In this document: piece by piece, positions 53,795-62,435 of the stretch
How the letters are laid out: the number at the start of each line of letters is the position of its first letter
Position numbering within the stretch: position 1 is the first letter of the stretch
From: Reichenbachiella agariperforans
GTDB lineage: Bacteria > Bacteroidota > Bacteroidia > Cytophagales > Cyclobacteriaceae
Assembly: GCF_900142205.1 (NCBI RefSeq)
Contig: NZ_FRAA01000003.1
Location: 124,001-188,000, forward strand
Reading direction: 5' to 3'
DNA: 64,000 bases
Program-made: the position numbers and the translations under genes
The notes under the pieces: generated by a model
What the model was told of the DNA's origin: nothing
Databases searched by the model: none
Seen by the model: the letters and a program-made list of their open reading frames with translations, nothing else

Positions 53795-54904
53795 TTAGTT
53801 GTTTTGAAACATCCTGATATAATCCACCTTCATCGTCTGTGGGAATGTAGTAGTAGCGTCCGGACTTCCTGGCCAATTGCCACCCACTGCGATGTTCATG
53901 ATGAAGAAATAATCCTTGTGAAACTCACTCAGTTCATCTGACGTGGTATCAATTACATTGAACTGCTTATCATCGACATACCAAGTGATTTTGCTCTCAT
54001 CCCATACGATCGAAAAGACATGGTACTCGTCTGCAAAAACCCCAGATGACAGTTTGGTCCCTTTGCCATAGCTGGCATAGTTGCCTCCATGCTCCCAGTG
54101 GACAGTCCCGTGAACTTCATCATCTCTGTCCGTGCCACCGACCAACTCCATGATGTCGATCTCCCCACAGGCCGGCCAAGTGACAGTCTGATAATTGGCG
54201 CCTAGCATCCATAGTGCCGGCCACAGACCTTGTCCTTTGGGCAACAAAGCTCTAATGTCAACTCTCCCGTAGGTGAACTCTTGCTTCTTGGCTGTCACCA
54301 ATCTAGACGAGGTATATTCTCTACCCTGAAATGATTCCTTTTTCGCTGTGATGGTTAAAACACCTTCGCCAACCGTCGCGTTTTCTTGACGATAATACTG
54401 AAGTTCGTTGTTACCCCAGCCATTGCTACCTGTACCTGTTTCGTAACTCCAGTCTGCGGTATTGAGTTTGTTGCCATTGAATTCGTCATGCCAGACCAGA
54501 TCCATTCCCTCATAACTCGTAGGAGTCGAATATCCATCTTCCAAATCAATAGGGCCTCCTTGGTCACCTACCTGAATATTAACTTCTTCGCTTTTGCTGA
54601 CATAGCGACCAGATTCTCCGTAGGCTCTAACCTCAATCTCATAGATACCAAAAGTGGAATAAGTATAAGTCAATTTGCCATCCACGCTAAACTCGAATGA
54701 CTCTGGATCTTCTCCCATGTAATAGTGATACTGTGTCACATTGTCGCCAGTAGCCACGATATCTACTTGGCCAGACCCATCTTCGGAGACGGTGACGTCT
54801 ATCACTAGATTAGAAGGGTTGGAAGTATCTATCTCTCCAGATTCTTCTTCACAGGAAATTAAAAATAAGAAAGCGATCAATATCGGTATGTAGAATTTCA
54901 TCAT
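53795..54904 (-). CDS. GH16 beta-glucanase lipoprotein with N-terminal PKD-like domain
   Basis: Starting at ATG 54904 the protein has 369 residues and a lipoprotein signal ending FLISC (Cys18). Residues about 30-115 form a PKD/Ig-like domain (YTYSTFGIYEIEVRAYG), and the GH16 domain follows from about 133. The catalytic motif is GEIDIMELVGG with Glu248, Asp250 and Glu253, the beta-1,3-glucanase form. WGNNELQYYR is shared with the sister enzyme downstream. A longer frame begins inside a 26-nt palindrome and is not preferred. It probably cuts laminarin at the cell surface, where the PKD-like module may act as spacer. Confidence 0.9.
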   Translation of the reverse strand: MMKFYIPILIAFLFLISCEEESGEIDTSNPSNLVIDVTVSEDGSGQVDIVATGDNVTQYHYYMGEDPESFEFSVDGKLTYTYSTFGIYEIEVRAYGESGRYVSKSEEVNIQVGDQGGPIDLEDGYSTPTSYEGMDLVWHDEFNGNKLNTADWSYETGTGSNGWGNNELQYYRQENATVGEGVLTITAKKESFQGREYTSSRLVTAKKQEFTYGRVDIRALLPKGQGLWPALWMLGANYQTVTWPACGEIDIMELVGGTDRDDEVHGTVHWEHGGNYASYGKGTKLSSGVFADEYHVFSIVWDESKITWYVDDKQFNVIDTTSDELSEFHKDYFFIMNIAVGGNWPGSPDATTTFPQTMKVDYIRMFQNN

Positions 54905-54924
54905 CGGATTGAAATAAGAAATGA

Positions 54925-54950
54925 AGCAGTGTACGCGCGCGTACACTGCT
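54925..54950. repeat. Perfect 26-nt GC-rich palindrome inside the glucan operon
   Basis: AGCAGTGTACGCG is followed at once by its exact reverse complement. It lies between the PKD lipoprotein stop (54970) and the GH16 start (54904). The minus-strand sequence after it is U-rich but has no uninterrupted T-run, so it may be a partial terminator, an RNA-stability hairpin or an operator. Confidence 0.6.
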
Positions 54951-54969
54951 GAGTATTATGAAAAGGTTC

Positions 54970-56478
54970 TTATTCGAATTTCAAATTCCTCACATAGAAT
55001 GTACCTGCTACACTATGTCCCGCACCACCTATGTTGATGTAGAACATATCAAGGTCCGTACGATCTTTGGGAGAAGTCCCCTCTGCTGGAGCAGCAGTTG
55101 GCGTATCAATCTGATAGGTCAAAGTAACCCAAGTGTCAAGTTCCAATTCATCTGAAGTATACTTGTAAATCGCATTCCACCATTCTTGAGTAGCACTTTG
55201 GTCCGCTATTCCTAGTTCTACAACTTTAGTTAAAGTAGTAGAGTAGTCGTTTGAGCTTGGTAAGTAGACCTCTAATGAAATGGTCGTCAAGTTATCGAAC
55301 TGGATATCCTTAGCATCAGGACTCGTCATCAACTGTGCCTCTTGATAATCTTCTGCTACACGGTCGAACTGACCTACTTTAGCTGCCGATGCGTCAGCAG
55401 GGTCATCTGCGCCGACAGTGATCAACGAATTACCAGCAATAGCACCTAACTCTACAAAATCAGTCGCCGATGCAAAAGAATGTGACATGGTTGCTGGACT
55501 AATATCTGCTAAATCTTCACCAAAAACTGGTGCTTCAGTTAGTAGATCGGGCTCATCTGCAGGGTTTTCATAACTCACATAGATTGCTTTCCAATATTGA
55601 CCATCATACTGAAAACCAACATGCAGTGTATCTACACCACTCTCTTCACCATCCATCAGCGTAGCAGAAAATGAAGTACTAGCTGGAGGAACTACGCCTT
55701 TAATATTGTATTCAGTAGTTCCTAACTTATATAATCCCATCCATGCTCCAGAACCAGTCAGTGTTATACTTCCTTCTGTAGAATTGTACTCATAACTATG
55801 TGTGTCAGACGACATCCAAGAGCTATAATCAACACCATCTACGGTCATGTTCGCAACAGACTCTTCGAAACAGGTCTCATTTAAATCCGCCTTATCAGAA
55901 TCAGCATAATAATCAGCCTCTCCCCAAAAAGTACCATTTCCATTGTATTCAAATTGGCCATCTCTGCTGAATATGAATTCATCATCATACAAGCAGTTTC
56001 TAGAACCATCGTTAACCATTGCCCACCAAGAATACCAAGTCGCTTCATCAGGGCCAATTCCTAGCGATGCACCATCTCTTAACAATTTCCAAGTTTTAGA
56101 AGTAGTACCTGCTAAAAGGGTCAGTTGAGCATCAGGATCTTTAATCGTCAATTCCGAAGAAAATTCAGCTTCTACACCCGCATCGTTAGCAGCTGTTAAA
56201 GTCACAGTATATTTTCCACCAGCAGTGTAGGTGTATACTGGATTTTCCTCAGTAGAGGTTCCAGTCTCATCACCGAAATCCCACGTGTAAGTTGTTGCGT
56301 TTTGAGAGAAGTTGGTAAATGAAACTTCAAAGAAATCAACCTCATCTACAGCAGCCTGAAAGCTGGCGATGGGATCTTTTGCCTCTGGCTCTCCGCCTTC
56401 ATCAGTAGAACATCCCATCATCACAATGCCCATGATCATCATAGACATGAGTGCGTAAATTAGTCTTGTTTTTTTCAT
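54970..56478 (-). CDS. PKD-domain surface lipoprotein, probable glucan-binding protein
   Basis: This 502-residue lipoprotein has its lipobox at VMMGC (Cys23). A PKD domain covers about 37-110 (TYTWDFGDETGTSTEENPVYTYTAGG, shortened here to its WDFGD core). The middle region (TSKTWKLLRDG, many Trp and Tyr residues) resembles lipoproteins that accompany SusCD systems, and the C-terminal 150 residues look like a beta-sandwich. It is the first gene of the glucan operon ahead of two GH16 genes, so a surface beta-glucan-binding role is likely. No catalytic motif is seen. Confidence 0.75.
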   Translation of the reverse strand: MKKTRLIYALMSMMIMGIVMMGCSTDEGGEPEAKDPIASFQAAVDEVDFFEVSFTNFSQNATTYTWDFGDETGTSTEENPVYTYTAGGKYTVTLTAANDAGVEAEFSSELTIKDPDAQLTLLAGTTSKTWKLLRDGASLGIGPDEATWYSWWAMVNDGSRNCLYDDEFIFSRDGQFEYNGNGTFWGEADYYADSDKADLNETCFEESVANMTVDGVDYSSWMSSDTHSYEYNSTEGSITLTGSGAWMGLYKLGTTEYNIKGVVPPASTSFSATLMDGEESGVDTLHVGFQYDGQYWKAIYVSYENPADEPDLLTEAPVFGEDLADISPATMSHSFASATDFVELGAIAGNSLITVGADDPADASAAKVGQFDRVAEDYQEAQLMTSPDAKDIQFDNLTTISLEVYLPSSNDYSTTLTKVVELGIADQSATQEWWNAIYKYTSDELELDTWVTLTYQIDTPTAAPAEGTSPKDRTDLDMFYINIGGAGHSVAGTFYVRNLKFE

Positions 56479-56606
56479 GCTTAGAAAATTTAGTTTTTAG
56501 TAATTGTTCTTGGAAAGAGGTCAGAAGTCTTTCGGTTTCCCGCCTCATCCATGGTTACAATTATGAGAAACTAAATCACAGCACTTCAAAATAGAGCCTG
56601 CACAAT

Positions 56607-56638
56607 AATACATCAACATCAAAAATAGAATACATCAA
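56607..56638. promoter_or_regulatory. Direct repeat AATACATCAA, candidate glucan-locus operator
   Basis: AATACATCAA occurs at 56607-56616 and 56629-56638, a 22-nt period equal to about two helical turns. The same 10-mer is found once more on the minus strand at 59828-59837, upstream of the GH3 gene. The pair lies in the 246-nt gap between the divergent PKD lipoprotein and regulator genes. Confidence 0.5.
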
Positions 56639-56724
56639 AAACTCATCAATGAGAGTCAATAATAGCTTTTGAAGCAAATAATCCACATATTTATCATGAA
56701 AGATTAATTTACATTTTCCCGACA

Positions 56725-59652
56725 ATGAACAAAGCGACTACATCACTGCTATGCGCCATCCTGTTATTCATATCTCTATTCAGCTCTTCGGCTACCGCCG
56801 ATGATTACAAGGGGATCCCCTTCATCACCACCTATCTCCCCAAGCAATACAATGCGGGAATGCAAAACAACGACCTACTACAGGATCAGCGGGGAGTCAT
56901 CTACATCGCCAACAACTACGGGCTACTAGAGTATGATGGCAGCAGATGGCGTATCTACTCCGTCAGCAACGGTACGAAGGTCAGATCCGTATCCTTACAC
57001 GCCAATGGTAGTATATATGTAGGTGCACAAAATCAGTTTGGTTACTTCTTTCCTAACGAAGAGGGTCTCATGACCTACCACTCACTCTCTGACCTACTCC
57101 CAGACAATCAACAGCAAATAGGAGAAGTATGGAAGTGCTATGTGATCGAAAAAAACATATACTTCTGCACAGACACACACATCTACAAGTATGATGGTCG
57201 ATCCGTCTCTATAGTAGCACAGGATATAGAAATCGGCTCTTCTTTTGTGATTGGCAACCAACTCTATATCTACCAAGAAAACAAAGGGCTGTACTACATC
57301 GAAAAAGACCACCAAATCATGGTCTATGGCAGTGAGAGGTTCATCAACAAACGTATCGCTGGGCTTCTGCCCCTAGCCAATGATCGGTTTTTAGTTTGCA
57401 CCGAAGAAAACGGTTTGTACTACTACAACGGGAGCAAATTTGAAAAATGGAAAGTTGGCGCGAGCCGCTTGCTCACCTCGGTCTTTATCCAGACTGTCTT
57501 GTCACTATCCAACCATACCATTGCGATCGGTACGCGCAACAACGGTATATTCCTCATCAGTAATGAAGGTGAGATTCTCGCCAAACTAGACAAGGAAAGA
57601 GGTTTCAACAACAAAGCCATCTTCGGTCTCATGGAAGATGAATTTGGCAACCTGTGGGTAGGACAAAACAATGGACTAGCCAAAATCGAAATCTCCTCTC
57701 CTTTCACTTACATCAGCCAGCAATTTGATCTTGAGGGAGCTGGCTACTGCAGTTATGCCAACAAAGACGGTCTGTACTTGGGTACTAACAATGGACTTTA
57801 CCTCATAAATAACAACAAAGAAACCCAGAACAATCTCAACGACTACAGCACCAGCAAGCCCATGAATGGTCAAATCTATTCTATTCGAGAACTAGAAAAC
57901 AAAATCCTTCTCGGGCATGAAGATGGGGCTACCTTTTTAGAACACGGAGTGGTCAATCAGTTCTCTACCACAGAAGGTGCATGGAAATTCATCACACCAC
58001 AAAACAACTCTTCCCTACTCCTCGAAGGAAATTATCTAGGAATGAAAGTCTATAGAAAAGAAAATGGACAATGGGAAAGCAATGGGCTACTCGAAGGTCT
58101 TAGGGAATCTTCACGTGTTTTTATTGAGAACGTGGACGGTTCTATCTGGATGACGCATGGCTATAAAGGCGTTTTTAAAATCTATCCAGCCAAAGACTAC
58201 AGCAAAATAGACTCAGTACGGTTCTACGGCGAAAAAAATGGTTTTGCTACCAACCGGCTGATCAATGTCTTCAGCATCAACAACGAGAATATATTCTGCT
58301 CTGGAGAAGGAATCTATCGCTATGACAAAGAAGGTGACAAATTCGTCCTACACGAGAAGTTCACAGACATCTTTGGATCTAAAATTCATATCCGTGAAAT
58401 GCAAGAGGACGCCAATGGCAATATATATTTCATCGCCTCAAACTTTTCAGGCCTCTTGACCAAAGACAAATTCAATGACTACAGCCTTGATACCAAGATT
58501 TTCAACAAGATTCATAGCAAACTGAATGATGATTTGGAAGACATATCTGTATTGGACTTTGGCAATGTACTATTTGGTGCGCACGAAGGGTTCATTCATT
58601 TCGATCCCCAAAAACAATCCGTCCTACTAAATCCCATCAAAGTACTGATCCGACGTGTTTTATCTACCAATGATGACTTGATCCTCTTCGACGGTAGCTT
58701 CCAGACCAAAGGTGAGGTAGTCTCCAGTCAACCAGCCTCTGTACTACCCGAGTACAGTTACAGTGAGAATTCCGTGCTTTTTCAATTTAGCTCCAACTTT
58801 GTAGACGAAGACATGAAAACTGAGTACAGCTACTATCTCAAAGGGTACGAGGACAACTGGTCTGCATGGACTATAAACACAGAAAAGGAATACACCAATC
58901 TCCGTGAGGGGGAATACGAGTTCACCGTCAAAGCCAAAAACATCTATGACATAGAAAGTGAAATCGCCAGCTACCACTTTAGTATCAACCCTCCTTGGTA
59001 CCGCACCAAAATCGCCTACTTCTTATATTTTGTGCTATTCGTCGGGAGTATCAGTACTGTCGTGATTTCGCAAAATGTAGTACACACCAAAGAGAAGAAA
59101 GTGATGAAACTGACTCAAAAGAGAGAATTGATCCGAAAAGACAATGAAATCGTAGAGCTATCCGAAAAGTCTAAAGCAGAAATCATGAAGCTTCAAAACG
59201 AGAACTTAGAATTGGAAATCAACACCAAGAACAAAGAACTCGCCAGCTCTACCATGAACCTGATTGATAAAAACCAGCTTTTGACAGGTCTCAAAAATGA
59301 CATCAAGCACATCCTGGATCAAGACAAGAAAAACAGCAATACCCGTTCGCTCAAAGAAATGCTCAAAAAGATTGACCGCAGTATCACACACGATGACGAA
59401 TGGGAGCACTTCCAACAGTACTTTGATCAGGTACATGGGGACTTTACGACTAGACTCAGACAAGCCTATGCCAACCTGTCTCCTCAGGAGGTCAAACTAT
59501 CCAACTATCTAAGAATGAGTCTATCTACCAAAGAGATTGCTCAGTTGATGAATATCACTACACGAGGAGTAGAAATAGCACGCTACAGACTCAGAAAAAA
59601 ACTAAACCTTGATAGAGAAGTGAATCTTTCAGAGTTCATAGGCAGATTTTAA
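56725..59652 (+). CDS. Membrane sensor-regulator: propeller, Y_Y_Y and LuxR-like HTH, no kinase
   Basis: This 975-residue protein has a signal peptide (cut near SATADD, 26) and about 650 residues of regulator-propeller blades (GVIYIANNYGLLEYDGSRW, GNLWVGQNNGLAKIE). A Y_Y_Y domain follows at about 680-755, then a transmembrane helix near 762-785 and a cytoplasmic coiled coil (about 790-870). The C-terminal HTH (LSPQEVKLSNYLRMSLSTKE, then ITTRGVEIARYRLRKKLNL) resembles LuxR/GerE. There is no histidine kinase or receiver domain, so the signal must pass directly from periplasm to DNA-binding domain. It is divergent from the glucan operon and upstream of GH3, so it probably controls both. Confidence 0.88.
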   Translation: MNKATTSLLCAILLFISLFSSSATADDYKGIPFITTYLPKQYNAGMQNNDLLQDQRGVIYIANNYGLLEYDGSRWRIYSVSNGTKVRSVSLHANGSIYVGAQNQFGYFFPNEEGLMTYHSLSDLLPDNQQQIGEVWKCYVIEKNIYFCTDTHIYKYDGRSVSIVAQDIEIGSSFVIGNQLYIYQENKGLYYIEKDHQIMVYGSERFINKRIAGLLPLANDRFLVCTEENGLYYYNGSKFEKWKVGASRLLTSVFIQTVLSLSNHTIAIGTRNNGIFLISNEGEILAKLDKERGFNNKAIFGLMEDEFGNLWVGQNNGLAKIEISSPFTYISQQFDLEGAGYCSYANKDGLYLGTNNGLYLINNNKETQNNLNDYSTSKPMNGQIYSIRELENKILLGHEDGATFLEHGVVNQFSTTEGAWKFITPQNNSSLLLEGNYLGMKVYRKENGQWESNGLLEGLRESSRVFIENVDGSIWMTHGYKGVFKIYPAKDYSKIDSVRFYGEKNGFATNRLINVFSINNENIFCSGEGIYRYDKEGDKFVLHEKFTDIFGSKIHIREMQEDANGNIYFIASNFSGLLTKDKFNDYSLDTKIFNKIHSKLNDDLEDISVLDFGNVLFGAHEGFIHFDPQKQSVLLNPIKVLIRRVLSTNDDLILFDGSFQTKGEVVSSQPASVLPEYSYSENSVLFQFSSNFVDEDMKTEYSYYLKGYEDNWSAWTINTEKEYTNLREGEYEFTVKAKNIYDIESEIASYHFSINPPWYRTKIAYFLYFVLFVGSISTVVISQNVVHTKEKKVMKLTQKRELIRKDNEIVELSEKSKAEIMKLQNENLELEINTKNKELASSTMNLIDKNQLLTGLKNDIKHILDQDKKNSNTRSLKEMLKKIDRSITHDDEWEHFQQYFDQVHGDFTTRLRQAYANLSPQEVKLSNYLRMSLSTKEIAQLMNITTRGVEIARYRLRKKLNLDREVNLSEFIGRF

Positions 59653-59948
59653 ACCCGTAGATCAAAAAACTAAACCTCTAATTCAAGATGTATAATCAGT
59701 GCTATCAACCAACAGGTCTGATGTAATCATTTTTTTATCCCTACTGTACACCGAAAACACCTATACAGCTCAAAAACACTCATTTAAGTCCAATTGTAGT
59801 GTTTTTGAAGTAGCGCACACAAGAGCTTTGATGTATTAATGTAGGGTCGAATAATTTCGGTTTCAAGTTATAGAAACTGATTATTGTATCAAGATGCAAG
59901 CGTTCAAAACAGCTTTGTCGCTAGCACTCATTACGAAATGACTTGATT
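59653..59948. other. Regulatory gap upstream of the GH3 gene
   Basis: The 296-nt gap holds a perfect inverted repeat, TCAAAAACACT / AGTGTTTTTGA, with a 17-nt loop (59770-59808). It is followed by one copy of the 10-mer AATACATCAA on the minus strand (59828-59837) and a degenerate copy about 23 nt to its left. The inverted repeat may end the regulator transcript or be an operator. No ORF or RNA gene is seen. Confidence 0.5.
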
Positions 59949-62303
59949 ATGAACAATAGTAAACAGACCAATCCGTCCGTGACGCTGCATGAGGCGTCCT
60001 CTCAATACCAATCGAACACACACAAGATAAAATGGCTAGCCAAAACCATTGTGACGCTCACCGTGAGTCTATTCTTATTCTCGTGTGGATCCAAACAAGT
60101 AGAAAACAACGAAGAAGAAGTTTTCGTCTCAGAGCTGTTAGACAAAATGACCCTAGAAGAAAAAATAGGTCAACTCCACCAGATCACCAGTCAATGGAAT
60201 ATGACAGGCCCTGCTCCAGAGTACGCCCAAGGACATGAAGAAAGACTCAAGTCTGGGCTCGTCGGTTCTATGCTCAATGTCATTGGAGCAGAAGCTACGC
60301 TCAATGCACAAAAATTAGTCGTTGAAAACAGCAGACTAGGCATTCCGCTCATATTTGGGTATGATGTCATCCATGGCTACCGCACGATGTTTCCCGTTCC
60401 ACTCGGTGAAGCTGCCTCATGGGATCCTGAGGTCGTCAAACTATCCGCATCAATTGCCGCTTTAGAATCTGCGGCAGCAGGTCTTCACTGGACTTTTGCA
60501 CCGATGATGGATGTAGGTAGAGATGCCCGATGGGGTCGTGTCATGGAAGGCGCAGGTGAAGACCCCTATCTTGCCAGTATCCTGTCAGCAGCCAGAGTAC
60601 GTGGCTTTCAAGGAGAGAATCTAGCAGACCAAAAAACGATTGCGGCCTGTGCCAAGCACTTTGCAGGCTATGCTTTTGCCGAATCAGGCAAAGACTACAA
60701 CAACGTAGACATCAGCAACGCTACACTACACAACGTCATCCTACCCCCGTTCAAAGCCAGTACCGCAGCAGGTGCAGCGACCTATATGAACTCCTTCAAT
60801 ACCATCCAAGGCCTCCCCGCCTCTTCCAACGAGTACATCCAGCGACAATTGCTCAAAGGTGACTGGGGATTTGATGGCTTTGTCGTCTCTGACTGGAACA
60901 GCATCGGAGAGATGGTCGCTCACGGTGCGGCACGCGATCTCAAAGAAGCCGCCAACATGGCGATCAATGCAGGTTCGGACATGGACATGGAGGGCAATGC
61001 CTACACCAACTTCCTCGCAGAACTGGTGGAAGAAAGCAAAGTAGATATCAAGATCATCGATGATGCGGTCAAACGTGTCTTGACTGTCAAATACCGTCTT
61101 GGGCTCTTCGAAGACCCCTACAAGTACTCCAACAAAGAATGGGAGAAAAACACACTATACAGTCTCGGCAATAAATCTGCCGCGCGCAAAGTGGCCAGAG
61201 AGTCTATCGTCTTGTTAAAAAATGAGGAGAATAAACTCCCGATCAGCAAATCAATCAAATCCATAGCAGTCGTAGGCCCACTAGCAGATGACAAAGATGC
61301 TCCATTAGGCAACTGGAGAGCCGATGCTGTCGCCAACTCGGCAGTATCTGTACTAGAAGGCATCAAAGCCAGAGCTGGAAAAGACGTAACGATCAACTAT
61401 GCCAAAGGCTGTGATCTCGTCACCAGCGAAAGAAATTTTGCAGGTGAAATCAAATTCAATACGACAGATCGTACTGGATTCGCAGCAGCAGTGGCTGCCG
61501 CCAAAAAATCCGAAATTGTATTGTTAGCCATTGGTGAGGATTGTTTCCAATCGGGAGAAGGCAGAAGCCAAGCGGACATCAGGCTCAAAGGCCTACAAAT
61601 GGAACTGTTCGACGCGATCTATGCCGTGAACCCAAACATTGTCATCGTACTGATGAACGGACGACCGGTAGCGATCCCAGAGCTAGACGCCAAAGCGCCA
61701 GCAATCCTAGAAACATGGTTCTTGGGCTCAGAGGCGGGTCATGCCATAGCAGATGTCGTATTTGGTGATCACAATCCATCTGGCAAGCTTCCTATGACTT
61801 TCCCTAGGAGCAACGGACAAATCCCTATCTACTACAACGCCATGAACACTGGCAGACCTGGCCCTAAGAACGAGGTATTCTGGTCACACTACACTGACCA
61901 AAGCAATGCACCTTTATACCCCTTTGGATATGGACTTAGCTACACAGATTTCAAATATGACAACCTAGCTGTAGATAGTAGTGATCCAAGCGCAATTCAA
62001 GTTTCGGTGACGCTACAGAACACAGGAGCAGTTACCGGTACAGAGGTCGCACAGCTTTATATCCGAGATCAATTTGCCAGTCTGGTGAGACCCATCAAAG
62101 AACTAAAAGGCTTTCAAAAGGTGACTTTAAAATCAGGAGAATCCAAAAACCTAACCTTCACTCTCACTGAAAAAGAATTGGGTTTCTATGACAATGAAGG
62201 CAACTACAAAGTAGAAGACGGCATGTTTGACGTGATGGTCGGTACCAATTCTACGGACTTACTCACAGAGACGTTCCTATTGACAGCAGAGGTTGTTCAG
62301 TAA
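59949..62303 (+). CDS. GH3 beta-glucosidase lipoprotein
   Basis: The ATG at 59949 gives 784 residues; the TTG two codons earlier is less likely. About 30 polar residues precede a lipoprotein signal ending LFLFSC. The GH3 N-terminal barrel includes GLHWTFAPMMDVGRDARWGRV (first part), CAKHFAGYAFAESGKDYN and the nucleophile Asp315 in FVVSDWNS. The C-terminal sandwich has ESIVLLKNEENKLPI and a fibronectin III-like end (EVAQLYIRDQFASLVRP). It would remove glucose from oligosaccharides released by the GH16 enzymes, in the periplasm or on the outer membrane. The gap upstream shares a motif with the operon promoter region. Confidence 0.92.
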   Translation: MNNSKQTNPSVTLHEASSQYQSNTHKIKWLAKTIVTLTVSLFLFSCGSKQVENNEEEVFVSELLDKMTLEEKIGQLHQITSQWNMTGPAPEYAQGHEERLKSGLVGSMLNVIGAEATLNAQKLVVENSRLGIPLIFGYDVIHGYRTMFPVPLGEAASWDPEVVKLSASIAALESAAAGLHWTFAPMMDVGRDARWGRVMEGAGEDPYLASILSAARVRGFQGENLADQKTIAACAKHFAGYAFAESGKDYNNVDISNATLHNVILPPFKASTAAGAATYMNSFNTIQGLPASSNEYIQRQLLKGDWGFDGFVVSDWNSIGEMVAHGAARDLKEAANMAINAGSDMDMEGNAYTNFLAELVEESKVDIKIIDDAVKRVLTVKYRLGLFEDPYKYSNKEWEKNTLYSLGNKSAARKVARESIVLLKNEENKLPISKSIKSIAVVGPLADDKDAPLGNWRADAVANSAVSVLEGIKARAGKDVTINYAKGCDLVTSERNFAGEIKFNTTDRTGFAAAVAAAKKSEIVLLAIGEDCFQSGEGRSQADIRLKGLQMELFDAIYAVNPNIVIVLMNGRPVAIPELDAKAPAILETWFLGSEAGHAIADVVFGDHNPSGKLPMTFPRSNGQIPIYYNAMNTGRPGPKNEVFWSHYTDQSNAPLYPFGYGLSYTDFKYDNLAVDSSDPSAIQVSVTLQNTGAVTGTEVAQLYIRDQFASLVRPIKELKGFQKVTLKSGESKNLTFTLTEKELGFYDNEGNYKVEDGMFDVMVGTNSTDLLTETFLLTAEVVQ

Positions 62304-62340
62304 ACAAATTTGCTCTTAGTTTAGACCGTTATTCCTTGGC

Positions 62341-62379
62341 ATGTGGCACACTGGCTAATACATAGTCTGTGTGCCACAT
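62341..62379 (+). terminator. Terminator-like hairpin after the GH3 gene
   Basis: ATGTGGCACAC and GTGTGCCACAT form a perfect 11-bp stem with a 17-nt loop, 38 nt after the GH3 stop. There is no T-run behind it, so termination would be weak or factor dependent. Confidence 0.45.
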
Positions 62380-62435
62380 TATATCAGGTTATATAATGAT
62401 GAAATTGCTTCTTTAGCCCCCCAAACGATACAAGC

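Noticed and set aside
53790-53876. Upstream start for the second GH16 gene
   Set aside because: It would overlap the preceding GH16 gene and hide a good lipoprotein signal at 53789.
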